A stretch of 64,000 bases of DNA, from the NCBI RefSeq assembly GCF_029338295.1, contig NZ_CP119791.1, positions 2,170,001 through 2,234,000 of the forward strand. Direction: 5' to 3'. The number at the start of each line of letters is the position of its first letter. The stretch's first letter is position 1. The position numbers were made by a program, and so were the translations under genes. Under the pieces are notes generated by a model. The model saw only the letters and a list, made by a program, of their open reading frames with translations, did no database searches and was not told the origin of the DNA. Below are positions 53,974-62,997 of the stretch, one piece after another. This stretch comes from Haladaptatus sp. QDMS2. Lineage in GTDB: Archaea > Halobacteriota > Halobacteria > Halobacteriales > Halococcaceae.

Positions 53974-55452
53974 TCAGGCGTCAGGCCACCGCTCGATGTA
54001 GATGGTCTTGTCCGTGTAGAACTGAATCATGTCCTCGCCCTGTGCGTGCAGGTCGCCAAAGGCAGAGGCTTTGCGCCCGCCGAAGTGGAAGAAGGCCATC
54101 GGGGCGCTCGTCCCGACGTTCACGCCGAGGTTGCCCGCCTGCGCTTCGTTGCGGAACCGGCGAGCGTCCGCACCCTCGCGGGTGAACAGACTCGCCGCGT
54201 TCCCGAACTCGCTCATGTTCAGCGTCTCGATGGCGTCGGTCATGTCCGAGACGCGCACCAGGCCGAACACGGGGCCGAAGATTTCCTCGCGTGCGATGGT
54301 CATGTCCGGGGTCACGTCGCCGAAGATGGTCGGGCCGATGAACTCGCCGTCGTAGCCCTCGACTTCGACGTCTCGCCCGTCGCGCAGGAGCGTCGCACCC
54401 TCGTCGATGCCGCTCTGGATGTGGCCGCGCACCCGCTCTGCGTGGGGTGCAGAAATCATCGCGCCGATGTCGGTGCCCTCGTCAAGCCCGTAGCCGACGA
54501 CCTGCTGGTCTGCGATTTCGACGACGAGGTCTGCGAACTCGTCGTACACCGAGTCGTGGACGAGCACCACGTCGTTGGCGAGACAGCGCTCGCCCGCACA
54601 GGCGCAGGCCGAGGAGACGGTCTGCTCTGCGGCGTGGCGGAGGTCCGCGGACTCCGCGACGATGATGTGGTTTTTCGCCCCGCCCTGTGCCTGCACGCGC
54701 TTGCCCGCGGCGGCGGCTTCCTTGTAGACGTGGCGGGCGACCGGCGTGCTGCCGACGAAGGAAACGCCCGCGATGCCCTCGTGGGTGATGAGCGCGTTCA
54801 CGGTGTCCTTCCCGCCGTTTACGAGCTGGACGACGCCGTCTGGGAAGCCCGCCTCGTCGATGAGTTCGAAGATGCGCTGGGCAACCAGTGGGTCCTGCTC
54901 GGAGGGCTTCAGAATGAACGAATTCCCCGTCGCGACGGCGTACGGGAGGAACCAGAGCGGAATCATGCCCGGGAAGTTAAACGGCGTGATGGCGGTGAAG
55001 ACGCCGAGTGGCTGGCGGATGGCGGCTTCGTCGATGCCGGGTGCGGCGTTTTCGAGGAAGCCAGCCTGCATCATCGTCGGGATGCCACAGGCGACTTCGA
55101 CGTTCTCAATACCGCGGCGCAGTTCCCCGCGCGCCTCGGCGAGCGTCTTCCCGTGTTCCTGGACGAGAATCTCCGCGAGTTCGTCCTGATGTTCGTCGAG
55201 CAGGGCTTTCAGCCGGAACATCGGCTGGATTCGCTCGACGACTGGCGTGTTTCGCCACGTCTCGAACGCTTTCTGCCCGGTCGCGATTGCCTCGTCTAGC
55301 TGTGCCTGGCCGGTGAACGGGACGTAGGCGAGTTCCTCGCCAGTCGCGGGGTTGACGACTGGTTGGCCGTCGTCGCCCTCGACCGCGGTCCAGTTGCCAC
55401 CGACGTAGTTGCGTACCTCTCCCGTCTGAGAGAGGGCGTCAAGTGAAACCAT
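53974..55452 (-). CDS. mmsA: CoA-acylating methylmalonate-semialdehyde dehydrogenase
   Basis: 492 residues. ALDH fold: NFPGMIPLWFLPYAVATGNS (NAD site), FVGSTPVARHVYKEAAAAGK, AQGGAKNHIIVAESADL, and the catalytic Cys in ACACAGERCLANDVV, with FGPVFGLVRV near the end. Pattern and length are MMSDH. Oxidises methylmalonate or malonate semialdehyde to propionyl- or acetyl-CoA, in valine, beta-alanine or thymine/uracil breakdown. The neighbouring class III aminotransferase and Lrp regulator fit beta-alanine use. Confidence 0.9.
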   Translation of the reverse strand: MVSLDALSQTGEVRNYVGGNWTAVEGDDGQPVVNPATGEELAYVPFTGQAQLDEAIATGQKAFETWRNTPVVERIQPMFRLKALLDEHQDELAEILVQEHGKTLAEARGELRRGIENVEVACGIPTMMQAGFLENAAPGIDEAAIRQPLGVFTAITPFNFPGMIPLWFLPYAVATGNSFILKPSEQDPLVAQRIFELIDEAGFPDGVVQLVNGGKDTVNALITHEGIAGVSFVGSTPVARHVYKEAAAAGKRVQAQGGAKNHIIVAESADLRHAAEQTVSSACACAGERCLANDVVLVHDSVYDEFADLVVEIADQQVVGYGLDEGTDIGAMISAPHAERVRGHIQSGIDEGATLLRDGRDVEVEGYDGEFIGPTIFGDVTPDMTIAREEIFGPVFGLVRVSDMTDAIETLNMSEFGNAASLFTREGADARRFRNEAQAGNLGVNVGTSAPMAFFHFGGRKASAFGDLHAQGEDMIQFYTDKTIYIERWPDA

Positions 55453-55611
55453 GTGCGTGAATGGTTCTCAGCCACCACTATAAAGATTCGTCGCGCTAAA
55501 ATTCGATAGATATCGGCTTCTTTCGAACAGTGTTCAATTGTTTTCCGAAACTACACGAAAGAGTTGTCTAATCGAGCTATTGAGCAAAAGATTAACCATA
55601 CATGAGAATCG

Positions 55612-56958
55612 ATGTCAAGCCACATGACGAGCCAAGAGGCCGCGGATGGCATGAACGAAATCGAGCGGCTGGACAAACAGTACGTCTTCGGGACGTGGTC
55701 GTACCAGTCTGAAGTCAGACCGACGCAAGTCGTCGGCGCAAACGGGAACCGCATCGAGACGGCAGACGGGAACAGCTATCTGGACCTGTCGGGCCAACTC
55801 ATGTGTTCGAACCTCGGGCACTCGGCCGACGCCGTCGCGGAGGCGATGGCCGAGCAAGCACAGCGTGCCGCCTACGTCGCGCCGGGCTACACCACGGAAG
55901 CGCGCGCGAAACTCGGGCAAAAACTAGCCGAGGTGACGCCGGGCAACCTCACGAAGACGTTCTTCTCTACGAGTGGGACGGAGGCAATCGAGGCGGCCAT
56001 CAAAATCGCCCGCTTCGTCACGGGCAAGCACAAAATCGTCTCGCGCTACCGGTCGTACCACGGCTCTACCTACGGGTCGATTAGCGTCACGGGCGACCCC
56101 CGCCGACTGATGGCCGAACCGGGCATCCCGGGCACCATCAAGGCTCCCGACCCCTACGCCTACGGGTCGACGCTCGAACCGATGGAAAGTCTCGAATACA
56201 TCGACGAGATGCTGATGCTCGAAGGCGACACCGTCGCCGCCATCCTGGTCGAACCCATCGTCGGGTCGAACGGAATTCTCGTCCCACCAAAGGAGTACCT
56301 CCCCCGGTTGAAAGAGATCGCCCACGACCACGGCGCACTGCTCATCGCGGACGAAGTGATGAGCGGCTTTGGGCGCACCGGCGAGTGGTTCGGCTGTGAC
56401 GTCTTCGACGTGACGCCGGACATCATGACGATGGCGAAGGGCCTGACCGGGGCGTACGCACCGCTCGGCGCGACCATCGTCACCGACGAGGTGGCCGCCC
56501 ACTTCGAGGACAACATGTTCTGTCACGGCCACACCTACTCCGGGCACCCGGTGGCCGTGGCCGCGGGTCTCGCCGCCGTCGAAACCTACGAACGCGAGGG
56601 TCTCATCGACCAGGCGCGCGAGCGCGGGGCGTACCTCGGCGAGAAACTCGAGGAACTCGCAGCAGACCACCCGAGCGTGGGCGAAACTCGCGGCGTCGGC
56701 CTGTTCCGTGGTATCGAACTCACGAAATCGAGCGAGGGGCGCGTGCCGTTTGGCCACCGCGAGGACAAGATTTCGATGGGCAAGACTGTCGTCGACGAAG
56801 TTTCCGGCGCGGCGAAAGAACAGGGCGTCTACGTCGCGAACATGATTAACACGCTCATCATCGCGCCGCCGCTCACCATCAGCGAGGACGAAATCGACGA
56901 GGCGGTTGCGGCGCTCGATACCGCGCTCGAAGTCTCAGACGCCGCGATGGAGGAGTGA
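55612..56958 (+). CDS. Class III (beta-alanine/omega-amino acid type) aminotransferase
   Basis: 448 residues. PLP fold type I: FSTSGTEAIEAAIKIARFVT, RYRSYHGSTYGSISVTGDPR, AILVEPIVGSNGILVPPKEY, the cofactor Asp in LLIADEVMSGFGRTGEWFGC, and the PLP Lys in MTMAKGLTGAYAPLGA. The family includes beta-alanine/pyruvate and taurine transaminases. It would make the semialdehyde that the adjacent dehydrogenase oxidises. Divergent from mmsA (160 bp) and overlapping the Lrp gene by one base (TGATG). Confidence 0.9.
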   Translation: MSSHMTSQEAADGMNEIERLDKQYVFGTWSYQSEVRPTQVVGANGNRIETADGNSYLDLSGQLMCSNLGHSADAVAEAMAEQAQRAAYVAPGYTTEARAKLGQKLAEVTPGNLTKTFFSTSGTEAIEAAIKIARFVTGKHKIVSRYRSYHGSTYGSISVTGDPRRLMAEPGIPGTIKAPDPYAYGSTLEPMESLEYIDEMLMLEGDTVAAILVEPIVGSNGILVPPKEYLPRLKEIAHDHGALLIADEVMSGFGRTGEWFGCDVFDVTPDIMTMAKGLTGAYAPLGATIVTDEVAAHFEDNMFCHGHTYSGHPVAVAAGLAAVETYEREGLIDQARERGAYLGEKLEELAADHPSVGETRGVGLFRGIELTKSSEGRVPFGHREDKISMGKTVVDEVSGAAKEQGVYVANMINTLIIAPPLTISEDEIDEAVAALDTALEVSDAAMEE

Positions 56959-57479
56959 TGGACGGCGCCCCCGCCGTCTCGCTCGACGAGACAGACTTCG
57001 CGCTGCTGTCGGCAGTCGAACGCGACTTCGACGTGAGCCTGGAGACGCTCGCGAACGAACTCGGTCTCTCGAAATCGGCGGTCCACTATCGACTGTCGAA
57101 ATTAAAAGAGAACGGGGCGATTTCGGGTGTCACGGCGGACGTAGACCCCCACGCCCTGGGGCTGTCGATGGTGACGATAACCGAAGTGTCGGTCACCCAC
57201 GAACGAGGGTACGCAGAGGAAATCGGTGCCCGACTCGGCCAGATTGGCGGCGTCCAGCAGGTGTTCTACACCCTCGGCGACGTCGACTTCATCGTCATCT
57301 CCCGGGTCGCCTCGCGCGAACAGATGAACGCCCTCTTAGACGACATCGTCGCCGTCGAGGGTGTAGACGAAACGTCCTCACACTTCGTGATGAAAGAGAT
57401 TCCCGTGAATCCAGAACGCCTGCTCAACCTCTCCAAGACGCAGGCGACGCAGTTGCTCTCCGGAGATGCAAATGACTGA
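56958..57479 (+). CDS. Lrp/AsnC-family regulator
   Basis: 173 residues from the ATG at 56958. N-terminal HTH (FALLSAVERDFDVSLETLAN, LGLSKSAVHYRLSKLKENGA) and a C-terminal RAM ligand domain (VTITEVSVTHERGYAEEIGA, QVFYTLGDVDFIVISRVA). It overlaps the aminotransferase by 1 bp and the M20 peptidase by 14 bp, so it is a member of the operon and its likely amino-acid-responsive regulator. Confidence 0.9.
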   Translation: MDGAPAVSLDETDFALLSAVERDFDVSLETLANELGLSKSAVHYRLSKLKENGAISGVTADVDPHALGLSMVTITEVSVTHERGYAEEIGARLGQIGGVQQVFYTLGDVDFIVISRVASREQMNALLDDIVAVEGVDETSSHFVMKEIPVNPERLLNLSKTQATQLLSGDAND

Positions 57480-58620
57480 CGAACTCACCGAACTCATCCA
57501 GGACCTCGTCCGTATCGAGACGGAAAATCCACCCGGCAACGAAGCCGCCGCCGCCGAGTACATCCACGATTGGTTTCGCGACCAGGGCATCGAGTCGTGG
57601 CTGGTCGAAGAGCCGTACCCAGACCGCCCGCAGGTCGCAGCGCGGGTGGGCGACGGCGACCCCACCATCGTCCTGAACGGCCACATCGACGTGGTGCCGG
57701 CGGGCGACCGCGACCAGTGGACCTATGACCCGTACGGCGGCGAAATCGCAGACGGGAAACTCTACGGTCGGGGCAGCGTGGACATGAAAGCGCAGGTCGC
57801 CATCGCGATGGTGCTCGCTCGCGACCTCGCCCCAGAATTCGAATCCGGCAACATGCCGGGGTCACTCGTCGTCCACGCGGCCATCGGCGAGGAAACCGGC
57901 GAACCCGGCACGAAATCACTCCTCGAAGAAGGCTACGACGGCGACTACGGCGTCGTCCTCGAACCGACGAAACTGCGCACTGCGACCAGCGAGAAGGGCC
58001 TCGCGTGGTACGAGTTCTCCGTCGAGGGCACGCCGTCGCACGCGAGTCGCCCCGACCAGGGGACGAACGCCATCATGCACGCTCGCCCGCTGCTCGACGC
58101 CATCGAAGCCTACGACGCGGAACTGCGGACGCGGACCGACCCGCTCGTGGAGAAGGCCTACGCGACGGTGACGAAGTTCGAAGCCGGGACGAAGGAGAAC
58201 GTCGTGCCAGAACGTGCCGTCATCACGATTGACCGCCGAATTCTGCCGGGTGAGCCGGTCGAGGGCGTCGATGCGGAAATTGACGACCTTGTGGCCGAGG
58301 TGGCCCGCGACCACGACGTGGACATTTCGTGGGAGCGAATTCGGACCTACGAGGCCGCGGAAATCGACGTAGACAGCCCGCTCGCCGACGTGTTCCGAAA
58401 GCACTCGGCAGAACTCGGCGGCGTCGACCCGGAGCCGTGGGGCATTCAGGCCTCGACCGACGTGCGAAACTTCGTCAACGACGCGGACATCGAGGCCATC
58501 ACCTGGGGGCCGGGTGACCTCTCGCGAGCGCACAAGTTCGACGAGTACATCGAACTCGCGGAGGTCGAAACCGGGTACGACGTACTCGACCGCGCCGTCC
58601 GCGAGGTGCTCACCCGCTAG
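57466..58620 (+). CDS. M20-family metallopeptidase (ArgE/DapE/ACY1 type)
   Basis: 384 residues. Zinc ligands and catalytic residues: [52 protein letters not shown], and [17 protein letters not shown] near the C-terminus, with a lid/dimerisation domain in the middle ([20 protein letters not shown]). Removes N-acyl groups or cuts small peptides in the cytoplasm. In this operon an N-acyl-amino acid or carbamoyl-beta-alanine-type substrate is possible. A second ATG at 57472 could also serve. Confidence 0.85.
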   Translation: MQMTDELTELIQDLVRIETENPPGNEAAAAEYIHDWFRDQGIESWLVEEPYPDRPQVAARVGDGDPTIVLNGHIDVVPAGDRDQWTYDPYGGEIADGKLYGRGSVDMKAQVAIAMVLARDLAPEFESGNMPGSLVVHAAIGEETGEPGTKSLLEEGYDGDYGVVLEPTKLRTATSEKGLAWYEFSVEGTPSHASRPDQGTNAIMHARPLLDAIEAYDAELRTRTDPLVEKAYATVTKFEAGTKENVVPERAVITIDRRILPGEPVEGVDAEIDDLVAEVARDHDVDISWERIRTYEAAEIDVDSPLADVFRKHSAELGGVDPEPWGIQASTDVRNFVNDADIEAITWGPGDLSRAHKFDEYIELAEVETGYDVLDRAVREVLTR

Positions 58621-58910
58621 TCGTCGCCGTAGAGGTGACAGGCGATTGGGTGTGACTGCCCTCGCAGTTCGAGTGCCGGATTTTTTCTATCGCAGGGTGA
58701 GTCGAACCGCTCTGCGAGCAGGGCGGCCGCCCCCTGCTCGTTGCCCGCGGCGAGTTGGTCGAGGGCGTTCGAAAAAACTGCTTCTGCGGCGTCGTCGACG
58801 AGCGAGGAGAGGAAGTCGAGAATCTCTGCCTGCACGCTCACGTCTAAGGCACTCACGGGTTCGTCCGCGATGAGCAGGTCAGGGTTGACGACGAGCGCCA
58901 TGGCGATAAC
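58617..58910 (-). pseudogene. Remnant of a peptide ABC transporter ATPase (Opp/Dpp D/F)
   Basis: The part from about 58907 reads [20 protein letters not shown] then [20 protein letters not shown], the Walker B / D-loop region of OppD/OppF-type ATPases. It then jumps to a C-terminal-like [11 protein letters not shown] and [11 protein letters not shown], the end of such proteins. The P-loop half and the H-loop segment are deleted. No start. A non-functional deletion scar. Confidence 0.75.
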
Positions 58911-58950
58911 CACGCACGCGGTCGAGCAGCGCGACCGCCCGGTCGCCTGC

Positions 58951-59160
58951 CTCACGCTTATGGTGCTCAACGTCTACGTCATCGAGCGACTGTTCGGCAT
59001 CGGCGGCATCGGCCGGTTGAGTCTGTTCGCCATCCTTCAGCGCGACCTTCCGCTCGTCATCGGGACGGCGATGATCATCGTCCTCGCGAGCGTGGTCATC
59101 TCGCTGCTCCAGGACGTTGCGAACACCATCATCGACCCGCGTGTGGCCGGCGACGCCTGA
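58951..59160 (+). pseudogene. Remnant of a DppB/OppB-like permease
   Basis: The last 69 codons read [40 protein letters not shown] and IVLASVVISLLQDVANTIID then PRVAGDA, the C-terminus of peptide-transporter permeases (E..F..PG.GRL...I..RD.P). The N-terminal five sixths is missing. It runs in the opposite direction to the ATPase remnant, so the locus has been rearranged as well as deleted. Confidence 0.75.
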
Positions 59161-59207
59161 GTCGGTTGGCCCGCACCGTTATCTGGGATTAGTGCTTTTG
59201 CCGGGGC

Positions 59208-59735
59208 ATGGTAGACCTCTCGGGACACGTCGCGTTTGCCCTCCTGCTCTCACTGCCCGTCTGGCTGACGTTCGACCGACGCCACAGTCTCGTCTTTCTT
59301 GCCCTCGCCGCACCAACGGCGCTGTTGCCGGACTCTGACCTCTTTCTCCGGGCGGTGCTCCCCGTCTCCCACCACGGCATCACCCACACCGTCGTGTTCG
59401 CACTCGGACTGGCGCTCGCCATTGGTGGCCTCGCCGCCACCGGGGTCGCCCCGCGCATTCGGTCGCACCTCGACCGATATCTCGGGTCCGTGCCGAGTAC
59501 GCGCGACGTGTTCGGATTCACCGCCGTCGCCGTCTTTATCGGGGCGTCAAGCCACCTCGTCGGCGACATCCTCTCTGCGCCAGACATCGCCCCGCCGATC
59601 AAGCCGTTCCTCCCCTTTACCGACGCGCCGGTCATCGTCGATACCATCTACTACAACGCGGACGTGTGGAACTACGGTCTGTTCGCCACGCTGGTGGCCG
59701 TCCACGGCGTCATCTACTGGTACGTCGGCGAGTGA
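59208..59735 (+). CDS. DUF457-like membrane-bound metal-dependent hydrolase
   Basis: 175 residues. MVDLSGHVAFALLLSLPVWL carries the initial His, PTALLPDSDLFLRAVLPVSH and HGITHTVVFALGLALA carry the Asp/His pairs typical of YdjM/DUF457, and later ASSHLVGDILSAPDIAPPIK. Four or five hydrophobic stretches. The family is membrane-embedded with a proposed metal site. Not clearly tied to the neighbouring iron operon. Confidence 0.75.
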   Translation: MVDLSGHVAFALLLSLPVWLTFDRRHSLVFLALAAPTALLPDSDLFLRAVLPVSHHGITHTVVFALGLALAIGGLAATGVAPRIRSHLDRYLGSVPSTRDVFGFTAVAVFIGASSHLVGDILSAPDIAPPIKPFLPFTDAPVIVDTIYYNADVWNYGLFATLVAVHGVIYWYVGE

Positions 59736-59742
59736 CACAGTA

Positions 59743-59796
59743 GTTTAGGCGTGCCAAAAAATCGGAATCGTTATAGTGGTTTAGGCAGGCCTAAAC
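59743..59796 (+). promoter_or_regulatory. Iron boxes (DtxR type) before the iron uptake operon
   Basis: A perfect palindrome GTTTAGGCAGGCCTAAAC is at 59779-59796, 4 bp before the ATG and downstream of a TTATA element at 59771-59775. A weaker half-site GTTTAGGCGTGCCAAAA lies at 59743-59759. The core TTAGGNNNNCCTAA is the binding pattern of iron-dependent DtxR-family repressors (SirR/Idr in haloarchaea). Occupied with iron, it would block transcription at the start site. Confidence 0.85.
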
Positions 59797-59799
59797 CCC

Positions 59800-60933
59800 A
59801 TGGACAAGCAGACGTGGGCACCGACGCGACGAACCCTCCTCACGACCGGCGGCGCGCTTGCCGGTGCGTCGCTGGCCGGTTGTCTCGGCGGCGCAACCGA
59901 CTCGAGCAACGAAGACGAAAGCGACGGCGACTCCGGTGACGGTCCCTACACCGTCTCGATGGCTCCCGTCGGCGAGGTCACCTTCGACGCCGTCCCCGAG
60001 ACGTGGGTCGCGAACAACGGCAGTTGGGCCGACATGGGCATCGCACTCGGCCTCGAACCGCCGAAGGCGCTCTGGCTCACGAGTCGCTATCACACCCAGT
60101 ACTACGACGAGATTCCGGGCGTCTCGGTGGACAAAAGCGACATGGTGTCGCTCTATCAGGACGGCGTGAGCAAGGAGTTGTTCTACGAACTCGACGCCGA
60201 CGTCCACGTCATGGATCCGAACTTCCTCACCAATCGGTTCAAGGGCTGGAAACAGGCCGACGTAGACGAGATTACGGACACCATCGGCCCGCTTTTCGGC
60301 AACTGCATCTACGCCCAGCACTACCCGTGGCACGAGGACTATCGGTACTACTCGCTGTACGAAGGCTTCGAAAAACTCGCCCAGGTGTTCAAGCGAACCG
60401 ACCGCTACGAAGCCTTCGCCACCCTCCACGACGAGTTTCAACAGCAACTCACCGACGTCGTCCCCGACGAGGGCGACCGGCCCGCCGTCGCCGTCCTCTG
60501 GGGCGTCGGCGAGGAACCCGAGGAGTTCTACCCGTACATCATCGGCGAGGGAACCGGCTTCAAACACCTGCGCGACCTCGGCGTGAGCGACGCGCTCGCC
60601 AATACCGACGTGAAAGACTTCCACGGAAGTCGCGCCGCCATCGACCTCGAAACGGTGCTCGAAGTCGACCCAGAAGTGCTCATGCTCCGGGGCTACGAGG
60701 CGAAGTCCGAGGCCGAGTTCCAGGACACCGTCGTCTCGGCGCTCGAGAACCACGAAACTGCGAGCGCACTCACCGCGGTCGAAAACGGCGACGTGTACCG
60801 CGCCGGCGGCCTCTATCAGGGTCCGATTACGAACCTCGTGTTGACCGAGCGGACGGCAGGACAACTGTACGACTTCGAGGGTGAACTGTTCGACCGCGAC
60901 CGCGTCACGAGCATCGTCGACGGAGACGTCTAA
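59800..60933 (+). CDS. Ferric-siderophore-type ABC binding lipoprotein
   Basis: 377 residues. Tat-like TRRTLLTTGG and lipobox LAGCLGG, an acidic linker, then a periplasmic-binding fold of the FecB/BtuF class (VTFDAVPETWVANNGSWADM, ADVHVMDPNFLTNRF, VLEVDPEVLMLRGYEAKS). First gene of a four-gene operon (binding protein, FAD protein, permease, ATPase) controlled by an iron box. It would capture an iron chelate or heme at the cell surface; ligand unknown. Confidence 0.85.
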   Translation: MDKQTWAPTRRTLLTTGGALAGASLAGCLGGATDSSNEDESDGDSGDGPYTVSMAPVGEVTFDAVPETWVANNGSWADMGIALGLEPPKALWLTSRYHTQYYDEIPGVSVDKSDMVSLYQDGVSKELFYELDADVHVMDPNFLTNRFKGWKQADVDEITDTIGPLFGNCIYAQHYPWHEDYRYYSLYEGFEKLAQVFKRTDRYEAFATLHDEFQQQLTDVVPDEGDRPAVAVLWGVGEEPEEFYPYIIGEGTGFKHLRDLGVSDALANTDVKDFHGSRAAIDLETVLEVDPEVLMLRGYEAKSEAEFQDTVVSALENHETASALTAVENGDVYRAGGLYQGPITNLVLTERTAGQLYDFEGELFDRDRVTSIVDGDV

Positions 60934-60935
60934 CC

Positions 60936-61889
60936 GTGGCGCACGAGCGGTCGGACGACGCAGACTACGACGTGGTCGTGGTCGGTGGCGGCCCCGCTGG
61001 CTGTTCTGTCGGCGTGTTCACCGCCCGGTACGGCCTCACGACGGCCATCTTCGACCGCGGACGCTCCTCGTTGGGGCTGTGTGGTCACCTCGAAAACTAC
61101 CTCGGCTTCCCCGCCGGCATCGACATCGAGACGTTCTACGCGCTCATGCACGACCACGCCGAAGAGGCCGGGTGCGAGCGTATCCCCGACCTCGTCGAAT
61201 TGGTCACCCGGCGTGACGAGGGTCGTGGGTTCGTCGTCGAACCACAGGAGGGTGAGCCGGTCACCGCCACGCGCGTCGTCGCTGCCACTCGCTACGACGG
61301 CGAGTACCTGCGACCCCTCGGCGGGGACGCGATGTTCGAGACCCGCGAGTACGACGGCGAACAGCGGGAGTTCTTCGACAACGACTACGCGGACGCAGAC
61401 GGCACGACGCCGGTCGAGGGATTGTACGTCGCCTCCCCCTCTGCTGCGGCAGACCGGCAGGCAATCATCACGGCCGGGCGGGGCGCGCGCGTCGGGCTTG
61501 CGGTGGTCGAAGCCGGCCGCCGCGAGCAGGGCTACCCCGCCGAGATGGCCCCCCGCTACGACTGGGTGCGCCAGGAGTCCAGTCGGCCCCCTGAGTGGGA
61601 CACCCGCGACCGATGGCGCGAGTGGGCAGAAGAGAAGCGACCCGAAGACCACGAACTGGACGAGGAGCGGTGGGTCGCCCTTCGAGAGGCAGAAATCGAC
61701 CGCCGACTCGCGACCTACGTCACTGACGACGAACGCGACCAACTGGCGGCCCGCGGTCAGGAACGACTGCTCGAACACGTGGACGACGAGCGCATCCTCG
61801 CGTACGCGCGGAATCTCGAATCAGCAGGCGAACAGTCGCCAGCAGAACCGGCCGTGAGCAAAAAGCGCGAGCAATCGGTGGAGCACTGA
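60936..61889 (+). CDS. Thioredoxin-reductase-like FAD protein lacking NADPH domain
   Basis: 317 residues, GTG start at 60936, 2 bp after the binding-protein stop. The FAD dinucleotide motif VVVVGGGPAGCSVGVFTARY and TTAIFDRGRSS are clear, and VEGLYVASPSAAADRQAIIT provides the second FAD segment. Only about 40 residues separate the two, so the NADPH-binding domain is absent, and there is no CxxC. A 100-residue charged C-terminus (RDRWREWAEEKRPEDHELDE) is unusual. In an iron operon it may reduce a ferric chelate using another donor. Confidence 0.75.
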   Translation: MAHERSDDADYDVVVVGGGPAGCSVGVFTARYGLTTAIFDRGRSSLGLCGHLENYLGFPAGIDIETFYALMHDHAEEAGCERIPDLVELVTRRDEGRGFVVEPQEGEPVTATRVVAATRYDGEYLRPLGGDAMFETREYDGEQREFFDNDYADADGTTPVEGLYVASPSAAADRQAIITAGRGARVGLAVVEAGRREQGYPAEMAPRYDWVRQESSRPPEWDTRDRWREWAEEKRPEDHELDEERWVALREAEIDRRLATYVTDDERDQLAARGQERLLEHVDDERILAYARNLESAGEQSPAEPAVSKKREQSVEH

Positions 61890-61890
61890 C

Positions 61891-62997
61891 ATGGCGAGCG
61901 AGAACGACTCGGTCGAACTCGGGAACCTTGGCGTGCTCGGCCGCTTCGACCGGTCGCTCGTGACGCTCTGTCTCGGCAGTCTCGTCGTCGTCGTCGCTGG
62001 GGGCCTCGTGCAGGTCAGTTTTGGCGCGTACTCGATGAGTCTCGGGGAGGCGTGGCGGGCGGTGTTCAACCCGAACGTCATCTTCAACGTCCAGACGTGG
62101 CAGGCGTTCCTCCTCGGCGGCGAAGTGCCCGAGATGACGAAACAGAGCCTCATCGTCTGGAACATCCGCCTGCCGCGGGTGTTCGTCGCGATGCTCGTCG
62201 GGATGAACCTCGCTGTCTCAGGAGCCATCTTCCAGGCGGTCACCCGCAACGAACTCGCGAGTCCGTTCGTCCTCGGCGTCTCCTCGGGTGCAGGACTGCT
62301 CATCCTGCTCACGCTCGTCGTGTTTTCGGGACTTACCGCCTTCCTCCCGCTCATCGCCTCCGTCGGCGGGGCGCTCGCGTTCCTCGTCGTCTACGTCATC
62401 GCGTGGAAGAACGGGACCTCGCCCGTGCGACTGGTGCTCGCAGGCGTCATCGTCGGCACCGTCTTCGGGAGCCTCCAGACGGCGCTGTTCTTCTTCGCAG
62501 ACGACATCGGCGTCGTCCAGTCGGCCATCGCGTGGACCACCGGGTCGCTCACCGGAACCGACTGGGAGCAAGTCCGTATGGCCCTCCCGTGGACGCTCGT
62601 CGCCATGTTCCTCGCGCTACTCGGCTCTCGCCAACTCAACCTCCTCATGCTCGGAGAGACCACGGCGAAGTCGCTCGGGATGCGCGTCGAGAAGGTTCGC
62701 TTCGCGCTGTCGGGCGTTGCCGTCCTCGCGGCGGCGGCGAGCATCGCCGTCGCGGGTATCGTCGGCTTCGTCGGCCTCATCGTCCCGCACATGGTGCGAA
62801 CCATCGTCGGCAGCGACTCGCGGAAACTCGTCGTCGGCTGCATCTTCGCGGGGCCGGCGCTGATGGTCGCCGCAGACGTCGGGGCGCGCCTCGTGTTGAA
62901 CCCCGTCCAGATTCCAGTCGGCATCGTCACCGGCCTCGTCGGCGGTCCGTACTTCCTCTATCTGATGCGAAAACAGGATTCGATGGGTGAACTCTGA
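61891..62997 (+). CDS. FecCD-family ABC permease
   Basis: 368 residues, about 10 transmembrane helices. Conserved NIRLPRVFVAMLVGMNLAVS, GAIFQAVTRNELASPFVLGV (the EAA-like G...NPLAxP segment), GLIVPHMVRTIVGSDSRKL and the ending GGPYFLYLMRKQDSM. Forms the membrane channel as a homodimer for iron-chelate uptake. Its stop overlaps the ATPase ATG (TGATG). Confidence 0.9.
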   Translation: MASENDSVELGNLGVLGRFDRSLVTLCLGSLVVVVAGGLVQVSFGAYSMSLGEAWRAVFNPNVIFNVQTWQAFLLGGEVPEMTKQSLIVWNIRLPRVFVAMLVGMNLAVSGAIFQAVTRNELASPFVLGVSSGAGLLILLTLVVFSGLTAFLPLIASVGGALAFLVVYVIAWKNGTSPVRLVLAGVIVGTVFGSLQTALFFFADDIGVVQSAIAWTTGSLTGTDWEQVRMALPWTLVAMFLALLGSRQLNLLMLGETTAKSLGMRVEKVRFALSGVAVLAAAASIAVAGIVGFVGLIVPHMVRTIVGSDSRKLVVGCIFAGPALMVAADVGARLVLNPVQIPVGIVTGLVGGPYFLYLMRKQDSMGEL

